Of a stretch of 64,000 nt of DNA, positions 8,706 through 17,649 are shown piece after piece. A program made the position numbers and the translations under genes. The number at the start of each line of letters is the position of its first letter. Position 1 is the first letter of the stretch. A model generated the notes under the pieces. The model was not told the DNA's origin, ran no database searches, and saw only the letters and a program-made list of their open reading frames with translations. Source of the stretch: Candidatus Krumholzibacteriota bacterium (GTDB lineage: Bacteria > Krumholzibacteriota > Krumholzibacteriia > JAJRXK01); NCBI GenBank assembly GCA_029262065.1, contig JAJDAC010000015.1, forward strand, positions 62,001 through 126,000, in the 5' to 3' direction.

Positions 8706-10202
8706 CTACCGAGCCAACAAGACCCGAGTAGTCACAACCCGTCCCCCCGACCGCAACCGAACCGCGTACACGCCCCGCGGAACGGTTTGACCATTCCGGT
8801 CAGTACGATCCCAATTCAACGGATGCCAACCCGCGGGCAGCACGCTATCGGTCAGCTCTTTCACCAGCCGACCACGAATGTCGTACACCGCAAGATGAGC
8901 AGGACCCGGGCTGGACAGATACGCGCGCAAGGCGACCGTGCCCCGTGCGGGGTTCTCACCGGCGACCCGAAGATTCAACCCCGAGAATGCGTCGGCCTGG
9001 ATGTGGATGGGACCGGCCCAACCGCTGGCGCCGCCATCGGAAGAAAACTGGACCCAGTATTCGGTTTCAACGTTCGGCGCGGACGGATCGACGAGCTCGA
9101 TTCTTGACGCGCCGATGTCCTCCTGGACATCGATCAAACGACGCTCGCCCCATTGCTCCGTGCGGTGAAGCTCGACCGTGCGAACGCCAAAGGGCGCCAG
9201 TTCCACGCGAACCGTACCGTCGTGTCGGCCCGCGAACATCACATGGGCCCCGACGACCGGAGTGGCTTCCTGGAGCGGCCATCCCACGTCGCCGAACAGC
9301 TCCTTCGCCAGGTCGGGCTCGTGCGGGATGCCGGATACAATGAACGGTTCCATCAGCAGGTCGGGCGACGCGGAGCCCGTCCAGTGAGAGATAGAAGATC
9401 CCGATCGTACGGGGTTGGGCGCGAATACCTTGAGGCGGCCCTCGGCATCCTGGCCCGAAGACAACGTAGCCGCCGCGGTGGTGACCCTGGCGCCGGTCCA
9501 CACCAGGTTGCCGGTGTTGATGGCCGACTGCACACGTTCGCCGTCGCTCATGTCGCTCCAGGATTTTCCCACCGTGCGGTCGAACAGGAACAATGAGTAG
9601 ACGTCGATCTGGCCCCCAAACAATGCGCCCGTTTGCTCGTTTGCCAAACTCAGGAAACCAAGGCCGTGCGCGAACTCGTGTAGCAAGGTAACGACCAGGT
9701 CGATCTGACCCGGCGCCGCCTGGTTGTCCAGGCCGTAGTACCAACTCGACGTGGCCAGGCAACCAGGCGTGCCCACATTGGATTGAAAGGTCGCCGATAT
9801 GTCGGACTGGGTCGGAAACAGATCGACGCCCGCGAGTTGATTGGCGAGCGCCACCACGTACCAGGTGTTCAGCCGCGGCGCGCCTACAAAGTTCAACGTT
9901 ACTAGCGACGGCCCCGCCGATCCCAATACCCCACTGGTGGTCTGGCAAGGCAGCGGATCGAATTTCGCCACGACTTGAACCGGAATGAAGATGTCGAGAA
10001 TCGACTCCCAGATATCCGCCGCGAACTCGAACGCGTTCAGGCGTTGCTGGCCCACGGTGATTCCCGTGTTGCCCCCAACGGGCACGGCGGGCGTGGAATC
10101 GTTGAACCCCTCGCCGGGGTCATCGCCATTGATGATGATGATCGATGCGTGGGCCGGGATCGCCAGCGCGAGCGCACACAGCAGGACGATGATGCGGATC
10201 AT
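8706..10202 (-). CDS. secreted HExxH metallopeptidase-like protein with sorting-type tail
   Basis: 498 residues from the ATG at 10202, which has GGAG upstream and starts a signal peptide (MIRIIVLLCALALAIPAHA). HEFAHGLGF at residues 175-183 is a zinc-binding motif of the metzincin type (HExxHxxG), but the 11th position, where metzincins have the third His or Asp ligand, is Ser. The third ligand must lie elsewhere or the site is altered. The C-terminal about 90 residues (LNLRVAGENPARGTVALRAY to RVLLAR) match the FlgD-like sorting domain with a degenerate 'P-N-P-F-N-P'. The start codon overlaps the stop of the upstream gene (ATGA), so translation is probably coupled. Confidence 0.78.
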   Translation of the reverse strand: MIRIIVLLCALALAIPAHASIIIINGDDPGEGFNDSTPAVPVGGNTGITVGQQRLNAFEFAADIWESILDIFIPVQVVAKFDPLPCQTTSGVLGSAGPSLVTLNFVGAPRLNTWYVVALANQLAGVDLFPTQSDISATFQSNVGTPGCLATSSWYYGLDNQAAPGQIDLVVTLLHEFAHGLGFLSLANEQTGALFGGQIDVYSLFLFDRTVGKSWSDMSDGERVQSAINTGNLVWTGARVTTAAATLSSGQDAEGRLKVFAPNPVRSGSSISHWTGSASPDLLMEPFIVSGIPHEPDLAKELFGDVGWPLQEATPVVGAHVMFAGRHDGTVRVELAPFGVRTVELHRTEQWGERRLIDVQEDIGASRIELVDPSAPNVETEYWVQFSSDGGASGWAGPIHIQADAFSGLNLRVAGENPARGTVALRAYLSSPGPAHLAVYDIRGRLVKELTDSVLPAGWHPLNWDRTDRNGQTVPRGVYAVRLRSGGRVVTTRVLLAR

Positions 10203-10573
10203 GGTTGGCTCCGCCCGATGCTGGACGACGACCGGCATTCGGCCACGGTGGAGTCTCCTTGGATCGTCGCCACGCTGAGCGTAAGAAATCTACCCTCCAG
10301 ATCCACCCACTTCATGCCGTCAGGCTCTTCCACCACAGTCAGGCCCGCCGAAGAACGCTGGATGAGTCCGGTGAGTTCAGCCGAAAGCGCGTCGAGCTCC
10401 TGGCGAGTGGGCGCGCCCAATTTTCCACCGGTGTCGACTGAAACAATGCCATGGGGCGAAATAGGCTTCACCGGTGGGTCGAGCCGGTGCGGGGCGTACC
10501 AGGTGGCGGCAATCGCGAGCACAGCAACGGCCACCGCGGTGCGTAGGTATCGGATTCGGCGTTTGTTTTTCAT
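10199..10573 (-). CDS. small membrane-anchored hypothetical protein
   Basis: 124 residues beginning MKNKRRIRYLRTAVAVAVLA: a basic N-terminus followed by one membrane segment (residues about 12-26) and a hydrophilic domain on the outer side of the inner membrane. Its stop codon overlaps the start of the HEFAH metallopeptidase gene by the sequence ATGA, which makes a two-gene operon likely. An N-terminal anchor with a periplasmic domain would fit an accessory or inhibitor of the peptidase, but this is only an inference from context. No known family recognised. Confidence 0.62.
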   Translation of the reverse strand: MKNKRRIRYLRTAVAVAVLAIAATWYAPHRLDPPVKPISPHGIVSVDTGGKLGAPTRQELDALSAELTGLIQRSSAGLTVVEEPDGMKWVDLEGRFLTLSVATIQGDSTVAECRSSSSIGRSQP

Positions 10574-10705
10574 GATGCACTCGGGATTGCAAATCCCGAG
10601 CCATGGCGACTTGACGGGCCCCCGCTGACCTCCCTTACCCCGCGCGCCTGTGGTAACCTGCTATCGGCCAGCGTGAAACACACCGAACGCGATTGAGGTC
10701 GTCCT

Positions 10706-11161
10706 TTGCACTTCCTGAAACAGAGCATCCTGCCGGCATCGGTCGAAGAGGTCTTTGCCTTTCACGAACGCCCCGACGCCTTCGCCCTACTTCAGCCACC
10801 GTGGGATCGTGTCGAGATCATCACCCCACCCCGGAGTTTGGAGGTGGGAACCCGGGTCGAGTTACGAACGAAGGTGGGACCGTTCTGGATCCGGATCGAC
10901 GCCGAGCACGTCGCCTATGAACGAAATGAACGGTTCGAGGACGTGATGCTTCGAGGTCCGTTCGCCCGCTGGCATCACAAGCACCTCTTCTTTGCCCATG
11001 AGGAAGGCTGCCGCCTTCGCGATGAGATCGAGTACACGCCGCCCTTCGGATGGCTTGGTCGTTTGGGCGATCCCATCGCCATCCGGCCCAAGCTGAACAA
11101 GCTGTTCGATTATCGCCACGAAATCACACGGCGCGAGGTGCTCGCGGCGCGCGACGAATAG
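10706..11161 (+). CDS. SRPBCC-fold ligand-binding protein
   Basis: 151 residues from a TTG start (HFLKQSILPASVEEVFAFH). The N-terminal strand, the V-E-E-V-F-A-F-H helix, the P-P-W segment and the late D-E-I-E-Y-T-P-P-F-G-W-L-G motif are typical of the SRPBCC/cyclase-like cell-division inhibitor family found next to oxidoreductases (COG4276-like). Such proteins bind small hydrophobic ligands; no ligand can be named here. The 3' end overlaps the end of the convergent lipoprotein gene by 52 bp. Confidence 0.75.
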   Translation: MHFLKQSILPASVEEVFAFHERPDAFALLQPPWDRVEIITPPRSLEVGTRVELRTKVGPFWIRIDAEHVAYERNERFEDVMLRGPFARWHHKHLFFAHEEGCRLRDEIEYTPPFGWLGRLGDPIAIRPKLNKLFDYRHEITRREVLAARDE

Positions 11162-14049
11162 TACCGACGCGTGATCGGGGCAGACTTTGCCTTGGCATCA
11201 CCGGGATGCGACAAGCCCAGGTTCACATCAAGGGAACCACTGTAGTCGACCGAACCCGACGTGGTGCAGAACGGATCATCGTCACCACACACGTGCTCGA
11301 CCGTGGCGTGGTTGCTTGCACGCACGGACAGACGGTATTCTCTGTCGGGCGCAAGCTGACCACTGGCGCTGATTGACGAACACGGATTCTCATCGAAGTC
11401 ACACCGAACGTCGGCAAGGTAGATGCTGTAGAACGGCGTGGATATGGTACCGCTCAGCGTGAATTCAGCGCTCTCGCCCCAGACCTTGAAATCTACTTCG
11501 AAGCCCAAGGTCGAACTCGACCACGCCTGGTAGCCGTAATGGTCGGGGGTTCCGGCGATGCTGGAGCTTCCCTCCAGCAGGAAACTCACGAACGCGCCGG
11601 TCACCTCGTCTCCGTTCTGGACGTAGACATCGGAATTCTGGCGCGCGCGCGCTTGACTGGAGTAGCCGCTCGTGCCGCTGGCGCTGTCCTCGTCGGTAAG
11701 GTCGTGCTGATAGCCACCGGTGAAGTCCTCGAGATCGACTTCTTTGCCGTGGTCGTAGAGGATCGTGAGATTGGAGAACTCGTCGACTGAGTAGCTCGCC
11801 GACACCCATACCTGGGTGTCAGACTCGCGCCCGACGAACACGATGGAGTTGGGACGATGGGCCTCCAGTTCGGTCCGCACCCACTCGCCGCCGGGAAAGC
11901 CGGCCGACACGTCTACGTTCGTGTCGTTCTCGTCATCTTCCAACGTGATCGTCGTCGAGAATGATCCCCCGGCGCCGGTGAGACCCTGTTCCTGAGCGAC
12001 ATTCCCGTCGGACGCGGAAATACGGATGTCGACGCCCTCCACGTAGCTGATCGTCCCACCCGTGTCGATACCGGCGCGCACCTCGATCGTCGTGGCCACC
12101 CCGGGCTCGATCACTTCGGGAAACGTGACCTCGACGAAGGCATTGCTGTGCGTCGACAGCAGAAGCGTGTCGCGCGCGTCGAGATCTCCCTGGTAGAGAT
12201 CGGAGTAGGCGTAATAGCACAGCACGTCGAAATCGCCCGCCGACTGTTCGTCGAGTGTGAGTGGCGTTCCGTTCACGAGGAAAGAGGACACGTCGATCGA
12301 GCCGTTACCGTCGATGTCGAACGGGGCCGCGGCGCCGGGGTTACTCGTGCCATCGCCGTTGAAGTCGTAGCGATCGTGCGGCGATCCGCCACCGCCGCCG
12401 ATCTTGAACGGACTGATCAGGAGCTGGAGGTCGATTTCGTCGAACTTGCCGTTCTGACCGGGAGCTGGCTCCACTCCCGCCACGTCGAAGAGAGTGCGAT
12501 GCACGTCGCCAGTGGCATCGTCGTCGAGCGAGCGTACGGCGGCGTAGGCATCGATCAGCCCGTTCGACGAGCCGCTGCTTACGATGCGGGCAGCGACCTC
12601 GGCCGGCGTGCGATCGACCAGGCTCAACATGTAGGCGGCCAACCCAGAAACCTGGGCCGCGGCCACTCCGCCACCGCCGTACACCGCGACGCTGCCGTCG
12701 CAGAGCGAACCAGGGGCGGCCGAAGGATCGGCCGAGGCACACGGTCCGTGCACACCGACGCCCAGCGCACGCACGTCACCGCCGGCGGAGCCAGGCAACA
12801 ATGAGCCGTCGGCCTGAGCCGGCGCCACCACGAGCACATTGGTACTCGCCGTCGCGCTTCCCGGCACGGCTGCGATCACGCTGGCCCACGCGTCGTCCAG
12901 TGCCGTCTGCTCGGCTACGGCGAGGCCTTCGAAGTCGATGAGATCGCGCACGTCGTCGGCGCGACTCGACGCGATGAACGGAGACTCGAGATCGATGTTG
13001 GCCGCCGATCCGGACGAGGTGACGTGGACGAAGTCGTTGTAGTGCGTGGCCGCGGCCACGCGCCAGGCCAGCGCGTGCAGGGCGCGGTCGAACTCGCTCC
13101 ACACCGCGAAGGTGGGGTCGTTGTAAACGAGGCCGGTATTCAGCACGAATCGATCGCCCGAGCTGGCCAGTTGCCACGAGAGCATGTTGAACAGATCGAA
13201 CCATGTGAGCCCGCCAATGGGCATCGAGACGATGTCGAGCAAGTCGGTGGGCGCGGGACTCGTGCCCGTGACCGGCGTGTCGTCGAAGTTCGCGCCGATG
13301 ATCCCGGAAACCACGAAGCCCTGGTTCCCCGGGTAGATGTCCGGGCCGGGCAGCGATGTCGGTGCGCCGTAGCCCGCCATACTCTGGGCGTCGATCTCGG
13401 TATGCGGAAGCGAACTGGTGTAGAGATCGGGCACGAGCACCGTGATCTCTTCCTGGTTGTCGATGCCCAGGTCGCGCACGTTCCATGCGGCGGGAAACCC
13501 CTGGGCAATGAGGTGACCCATTTCGGGCGACACTCCGCTCTCGGGCAAGATCTTGGCGGCCTCGGTAACAGCTGGTTCGGTGGGTACCGCGCGCGCCGGC
13601 AGCACAGCGATGAATCCCCCGCCCCCCTGGATGGTTGCCGCCAGCGCGGTGGCCTCGGCACGGTCGGCCACCGCCGGAACCTTCAGCGATACGAAGGGAT
13701 TGCCCGCCTGCATCGAAACGATACGAGCCTGCACGGCATCTAGGTTCGCGTTGATCTGGGCGACCGTCGCGCCGGGAGCCAGCAGTCCCAGAAGACGCGT
13801 GGTCAGTACGCCGTCGCGGATGTCCTGCTCATCGGCCGCCGACGGCGGAAGGTCGGTCACCGCATCGGTAGCAAGGTCGGTGGGCTGGCCCGGCAGGAGT
13901 ACGCCTTCGGGGTTGGGTGGCGGCAAATCGCCGGGGCCGGGATCGTCGACGACGGGCGCGGCGGGATCGCCACTTCCGCAGGCAGCGACGAAAAGGATCA
14001 ACAGGAGCGAGAACAGATGCAGTTTGCGGTTCGCAAGACGGTGGCCCAT
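11110..14049 (-). CDS. large lipoprotein with subtilase-like fold lacking catalytic residues
   Basis: 979 residues from the ATG at 14049; a longer open frame exists upstream but runs into a tRNA fragment. The lipobox FVAAC puts the lipidated Cys at residue 24. The first 500 residues follow the subtilase (S8) order, but the key residues are replaced: the His loop reads GNQGFVVSGIIGA, the oxyanion loop VTSSGSAA, and the Ser loop (residues 457-469) YGGGGVAAAQVSG instead of the G-T-S-M-A-x-P-H-V form. TNVLVVAPAQADGSL matches the strand before the Ser loop. A dockerin-like segment (DFNGDG, DIDGNGSID) and a beta-rich C-terminal region follow. I infer an inactive, surface-anchored subtilase relative, perhaps a binding protein. 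Confidence 0.7.
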   Translation of the reverse strand: MGHRLANRKLHLFSLLLILFVAACGSGDPAAPVVDDPGPGDLPPPNPEGVLLPGQPTDLATDAVTDLPPSAADEQDIRDGVLTTRLLGLLAPGATVAQINANLDAVQARIVSMQAGNPFVSLKVPAVADRAEATALAATIQGGGGFIAVLPARAVPTEPAVTEAAKILPESGVSPEMGHLIAQGFPAAWNVRDLGIDNQEEITVLVPDLYTSSLPHTEIDAQSMAGYGAPTSLPGPDIYPGNQGFVVSGIIGANFDDTPVTGTSPAPTDLLDIVSMPIGGLTWFDLFNMLSWQLASSGDRFVLNTGLVYNDPTFAVWSEFDRALHALAWRVAAATHYNDFVHVTSSGSAANIDLESPFIASSRADDVRDLIDFEGLAVAEQTALDDAWASVIAAVPGSATASTNVLVVAPAQADGSLLPGSAGGDVRALGVGVHGPCASADPSAAPGSLCDGSVAVYGGGGVAAAQVSGLAAYMLSLVDRTPAEVAARIVSSGSSNGLIDAYAAVRSLDDDATGDVHRTLFDVAGVEPAPGQNGKFDEIDLQLLISPFKIGGGGGSPHDRYDFNGDGTSNPGAAAPFDIDGNGSIDVSSFLVNGTPLTLDEQSAGDFDVLCYYAYSDLYQGDLDARDTLLLSTHSNAFVEVTFPEVIEPGVATTIEVRAGIDTGGTISYVEGVDIRISASDGNVAQEQGLTGAGGSFSTTITLEDDENDTNVDVSAGFPGGEWVRTELEAHRPNSIVFVGRESDTQVWVSASYSVDEFSNLTILYDHGKEVDLEDFTGGYQHDLTDEDSASGTSGYSSQARARQNSDVYVQNGDEVTGAFVSFLLEGSSSIAGTPDHYGYQAWSSSTLGFEVDFKVWGESAEFTLSGTISTPFYSIYLADVRCDFDENPCSSISASGQLAPDREYRLSVRASNHATVEHVCGDDDPFCTTSGSVDYSGSLDVNLGLSHPGDAKAKSAPITRRYYSSRAASTSRRVISWR

Positions 14050-14134
14050 GGGAATTGACCTCGGCGCGAAGATGGGGAGATCGGGAGACTCTCCTACTCC
14101 GTTTGGTCGTATCTGGGAATCTCCCGCGGTTTGG

Positions 14135-14165
14135 AGAAGTCCGATGCTCAATCCAGCTGAGCTAC
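14135..14165 (-). pseudogene. tRNA-Arg fragment (D arm and 5' anticodon side)
   Basis: These 31 bases match the intact tRNA-Arg(TCT) at 19529-19605 with one mismatch, from the D arm to the anticodon TCT. The acceptor sequence that should precede the D arm is different (GCAACAG instead of GCGCCCG), and no T arm follows. It is therefore a partial tRNA sequence, in the region upstream of the subtilase-like lipoprotein gene. Confidence 0.8.
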
Positions 14166-14193
14166 TGTTGCCCACTAGCTACTGTTGCCCACT
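14160..14193. repeat. 17-bp tandem duplication at tRNA fragment edge
   Basis: The unit AGCTACTGTTGCCCACT occurs at 14160-14176 and again, unchanged, at 14177-14193. It includes the last bases of the tRNA-Arg fragment, so the duplication happened at the edge of that scar. Confidence 0.9.
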
Positions 14194-14426
14194 CTTGACC
14201 GGGGACGAAGCTTCGCCCGAACGGTCGGCGCGGGCCGGGTGGGAAGACAACCTGGGCCGCAAGGAACACGAGGAAGGTGAGGAAGACCGCGGCTCTCATG
14301 GCCAAAACGCTAGCGCGCCGCGGGCAGGCACGGGTCTCCATAGGTGTTCTCGAAATCGCTCACCTACCACCGCGAGCTTGTGCCCAACGACGCTCCAACG
14401 CGAACGGGGGAAATCGAGTACAATGC

Positions 14427-14515
14427 ATCATTATTGATTTCTTATACCACCAAATAGGACCTGTATATCAATAATGATTTGTTGGCTGATATTGACAAAA
14501 CGCATCATTTTTGAT
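14427..14515 (+). promoter_or_regulatory. operator array and promoter region of hipBA module 1
   Basis: An AT-rich stretch, unlike the GC-rich surroundings, carries three related sites: ATCATTATTGAT (14427-14438), its exact reverse complement ATCAATAATGAT (14467-14478) and ATCATTTTTGAT (14504-14515), spaced 40 and 37 bp apart. A -35-like TTGACA lies at 14492-14497; no good -10 is evident. HipB-type repressors bind several such sites to autoregulate hipBA, so I infer autoregulation. Confidence 0.65.
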
Positions 14516-14563
14516 TTGTTTTGAACTCAAGAGCAATCAATGCATCGAATATGAGGTTTTGTT

Positions 14564-14908
14564 GTGAAGGACGCTCCAATCTCCGATCGCCACGCCCTCG
14601 AGACCCTCGGCCGCCGCCTGGCCCGTCACCGGCTGAACCGGAACCTCACTCAGGCGGCCCTGGCCGAGGAAGCGGGCGTCTCCAAGCCCACCGTCCAACG
14701 CATCGAGGCCGGGCACTCCAGCCAGACCTCGAATCTCGTGCGCATCCTGCGGGCCCTGGGACTGCTGGGAAATCTGGACGGGCTCGTGCCCGAGCCGGGC
14801 GTTAGCCCAATGCAGCAGATCGAGTCGCACGGCAAGCCGCGGCAACGCGCCTCGACGCCCAAGTCGAATGACGAGGCCGAGCCCTGGCGCTGGGGAGATG
14901 AGTCATGA
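14564..14908 (+). CDS. hipB: HipB-like antitoxin (XRE helix-turn-helix)
   Basis: 114 residues from a GTG start at 14564, with GAGG 7 bases upstream. Residues about 10-70 form a Cro/C1-type helix-turn-helix (LTQAALAEEAGVSKPTVQRI), followed by a hydrophilic tail, as in HipB proteins that repress their own operon and neutralise the HipA kinase. The stop overlaps the hipA start (ATGA), so the two are translationally coupled. Three related operator-like sites lie upstream. The module stands between two tRNA-Arg fragments, which suggests it arrived by transfer. Confidence 0.85.
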   Translation: MKDAPISDRHALETLGRRLARHRLNRNLTQAALAEEAGVSKPTVQRIEAGHSSQTSNLVRILRALGLLGNLDGLVPEPGVSPMQQIESHGKPRQRASTPKSNDEAEPWRWGDES

Positions 14909-16209
14909 GTTTGGCCGAGGTCAAACTCTGGGGACGCACCATCGGCGCCGTGAGTTGGGACGCCGAACGCGAGTTGGGCTTCTTCGAGTACGCCGACGAT
15001 TTCGCGCGCAGCGCGATCGAGGTCGCCCCGCTGACCATGCCGCTGAGCCAGCGCATCTACTCCTTCCCCGCCCTCGCGCGGGAGACCTTTCACGGCCTGC
15101 CCGGGCTGCTCTCCGACTCGTTGCCCGATCGCTTCGGTAACGCGCTCATCGACGCGTGGCTGGTACGCGATGGACGCACGCCCGAGAGATTCAATCCGGT
15201 GGAGCGGTTGTGCTATGTCGGCGCGCGCGGCATGGGAGCGTTGGAATTCGAACCGATCCTCGGCCCACGCCGCCACCCTTCACGCGCGATCGACATAGCG
15301 ACGTTGGTCGAGTTGGCAAGCGACATCCTCACGCGGCGCGAGGCGCTTTCGGCTTCCTTCACCCAACCCGAACGCGAGCAGGCACTGCAGGACATCTTAC
15401 AGGTCGGCACTTCGGCTGGCGGCGCTCGCGCCAAGGCGATCATCGCATGGAACCGCGAAACCAACGAAGTCCGCTCCGGCCAGGTCGACGCCGGCAGCGG
15501 TTTTGACTACTGGCTGATGAAATTCGACGGCGTATCGGGTAACCGAGACAAGGAGCTGGAAGATCCCCAGGGCTACGGCGTCATCGAATACGCCTACCAC
15601 CACATGGCGCTCGACGCCGGAATCGAAATGATGGAGTGCCGCCTGCTACGCGAGGGCCCGCGCGCGCACTTCATGACCAAGCGCTTCGATCGTACCGAAG
15701 CAGGACAAAAGCTGCACATGCTCTCGCTGGGAGCCATCGCGCACTACGATTTCAACCAGGCCAGCGCGCACTCCTACGAGCAGGCCTTCGACGTGATGCG
15801 TCGGCTGGGGTTGCCCATGAAGGCGCTCGAGCAGCAGTTTACCCGCATGGTATTCAACATCGTCGCCCGCAACCAGGACGATCACGTGAAGAACATCGCC
15901 TTCCTCATGGACAAGGCCGGGCAGTGGGCCCTGTCGCCGGGATTCGATCTGACCTACAGCTACAACCCGTCGGGCGCGTGGACGAACCGGCATCAAATGA
16001 CCCTCAACGGCAAGCGGGACGATTTCACGCCCGCGGATTTCATCGAGTGCGAACGGCGCACCTCGCTGAAGCGAGGGCTGGGCGTGGAGACACTGCAACG
16101 CGTGCAGGAAGTGGTGCGCACATGGCCGCGGTACGCCGATGCGGCGGGTGTTCCCGCGAGCACGGCGCAACGAATTGCGCGTGCTCATCGACTCGACATC
16201 GCGAGCTAG
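14905..16209 (+). CDS. hipA: HipA-like serine/threonine kinase toxin
   Basis: 434 residues, the usual HipA length. It has a HipA N-terminal subdomain (VKLWGRTIGAVSWD), the nucleotide-binding loop GTSAGGARAKA starting at residue 168, the catalytic-loop motif NQDDHVKN around D325 and the metal-binding LSPGFDLTYSY. HipA kinases phosphorylate cellular targets such as glutamyl-tRNA synthetase and cause growth arrest; the target here is unknown. All key residues seem intact, so the toxin is probably active. The start overlaps the end of hipB by four bases. A tRNA-Arg 3' half lies 75 bp after the stop. Confidence 0.88.
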   Translation: MSLAEVKLWGRTIGAVSWDAERELGFFEYADDFARSAIEVAPLTMPLSQRIYSFPALARETFHGLPGLLSDSLPDRFGNALIDAWLVRDGRTPERFNPVERLCYVGARGMGALEFEPILGPRRHPSRAIDIATLVELASDILTRREALSASFTQPEREQALQDILQVGTSAGGARAKAIIAWNRETNEVRSGQVDAGSGFDYWLMKFDGVSGNRDKELEDPQGYGVIEYAYHHMALDAGIEMMECRLLREGPRAHFMTKRFDRTEAGQKLHMLSLGAIAHYDFNQASAHSYEQAFDVMRRLGLPMKALEQQFTRMVFNIVARNQDDHVKNIAFLMDKAGQWALSPGFDLTYSYNPSGAWTNRHQMTLNGKRDDFTPADFIECERRTSLKRGLGVETLQRVQEVVRTWPRYADAAGVPASTAQRIARAHRLDIAS

Positions 16210-16284
16210 CCCGATCTCGCCGGGCATCGTTGACGGTGGCCGAAGGCCTATGATCTGACCGCGAACAGGTCAGCTCATAGGTGT

Positions 16285-16321
16285 TTTGGCGCGCCCGCCA
16301 GGATTCGAACCTGGGACCGTC
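16285..16321 (-). pseudogene. 3' half of tRNA-Arg(TCT)
   Basis: 37 bases are identical to the 3' half of the intact tRNA-Arg at 19529-19605: the T arm, acceptor 3' strand, discriminator and CCA plus two flanking bases. Identity stops at 16321, which corresponds to position 19563 of the intact gene on the 3' side of the anticodon stem. The 5' half at 26673-26718 begins at the same tRNA position. Confidence 0.9.
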
Positions 16322-16598
16322 ATGTTCACGGAAACCAAACCGAGGTCATCGGGGGAAGGCGTGCTTGCCTCGATTTCGCCCGTCTCCCCCGCCGTTTCAA
16401 TCTCCGTGATGATGCGCGCACCCCGCCGGAACGTAGCGTAGTTCCACGCCCAAGACAAAATGACGAAGATCCGATTGCGAAATCCAATGAGAAAGAACAC
16501 GTGGATGGCCAGCCAGGCCAACCAAGCGACGATGCCCGAGAACTGCAGGCGCGGAAGCTGAGCCACCGCGCGTGCGCGACCGATGGTAGCCAGGGACC
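16322..16598 (-). pseudogene. C-terminal remnant of an NDH-2-type NADH dehydrogenase
   Basis: The translated sequence [20 protein letters not shown] followed by [19 protein letters not shown] and [18 protein letters not shown] is close to the C-terminus of the intact NDH-2 protein at 53253-54551 (about 85% identical over some 65 residues by eye). Only the membrane-binding C-terminal end is present. It is joined at its 5' side to an ftsH remnant near 16599 and reads into the tRNA-Arg 3' half at its 3' side without its own stop. It cannot make a working dehydrogenase. Confidence 0.8.
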
Positions 16599-17649
16599 CC
16601 GAACACCAGCACCTCCGCGGCGCGACCGGCAAGCAACACCACGATCTTGTTTTCCAACTCGCGCTGCGACATGAGGAACCGATCCTCGGTGGGCCGCTGG
16701 ATGGTGTAACCCAGCGCACCGATGCCGCGCGGAATGATCGAGACCTTGTGCACCGGGTCGGCCCCAGGTAGTGCCTGCGCGGTGAACGCGTGGCCCAACT
16801 CATGGAACGCCACCCGCCGACGCTCGGTCTTGTTGAGCAACCGGTTCTTCTTTTCCAGGCCCGCCACGATGCGCTCGATGGCGGCGTTGAAATCTTCCAT
16901 GGAAACGGACTCCGAGTCCCGGCGCGTGGCCAGCAGCGTGGCCTCGTTCACCAGGTTTGCCAGATCAGCGCCCGTAAAGCCCGGCGTGAGCGCCGCGACC
17001 TTCTCGAGCTGGACGTCGGAAGCCAGCTGCGTCTCCACGGCATGGATTTCCAGGATCGCCTTACGCCCGGGCAGGTCCGCACGGTCCACCAGAATCTGGC
17101 GATCGAAACGGCCGGCCCGCAACAGCGCGGGGTCGAGCACTTCCGGCCGGTTGGTGGCGGCCAGAATGATCATGCCGTTGTGCGACTCAAACCCGTCCAT
17201 CTCGACCAGGAGCTGGTTGAGGGTCTGCTCCTCTCGTCGTGACCGCCGGCCATGGGTCCAATGCCCCGCGCCCGGCCCATGGCGTCGAGCTCGTCGATGA
17301 AGATGATGCACGGAGCGCTCTTGGCGGCCTGCTCGAACAGATCGCGCACGCGCGCGGCGCCCACCCCCACGAACACAGCGCGGCCTTCCAACTGCGAAGC
17401 AAGATCGGGGTCGACGCGCACGGTGGAGAATCGGCCCGAAGTGCCGTCGTTCGGCGAGCGGAGCTTGCCGTAAATGTGGGTGTCGGTAATGCGAATGCTC
17501 TCGATCTCGTCCCCAGCCAGAAAGTCCTGGAACTCGCTGTACGACATGGACCGTACCGGATCGATCCCGCTCAGGAAGTTGTGGGCCATGAGAACGCCCA
17601 TGACCGCGAACAGGATGTACCAGGTGTTGATCTTGACGCTCTTCTTCAT
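16599..17649 (-). pseudogene. ftsH: ftsH remnant: internal deletion, frameshift, 3' truncation
   Basis: The frame starts at the ATG at 17649 (GAGGG upstream) with a single membrane segment ([19 protein letters not shown]). It then jumps from the periplasmic part ([10 protein letters not shown]) straight to [16 protein letters not shown] near 17375: the second membrane segment and the Walker A GPPGTGKT region are missing. Near 17229 one G appears lost (AGGAG where AGGGAG is expected), shifting the frame between GGHDER and [14 protein letters not shown]. The AAA+ second half, the arginine-finger region and the M41 zinc motif HELGH follow, until [12 protein letters not shown], where the sequence switches to NDH-2. 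Without Walker A it cannot be an ATP-dependent protease. Confidence 0.85.

Noticed and set aside
14101-14165. A complete second tRNA around the 14135 fragment
   Set aside because: The acceptor strand does not pair and no T arm with TTCGAATC is found on the 3' side.
14050-14175. 42-residue N-terminal extension of the subtilase-like lipoprotein
   Set aside because: It is encoded by the tRNA fragment and its duplication, and it would bury the lipoprotein signal; the ATG at 14049 fits.
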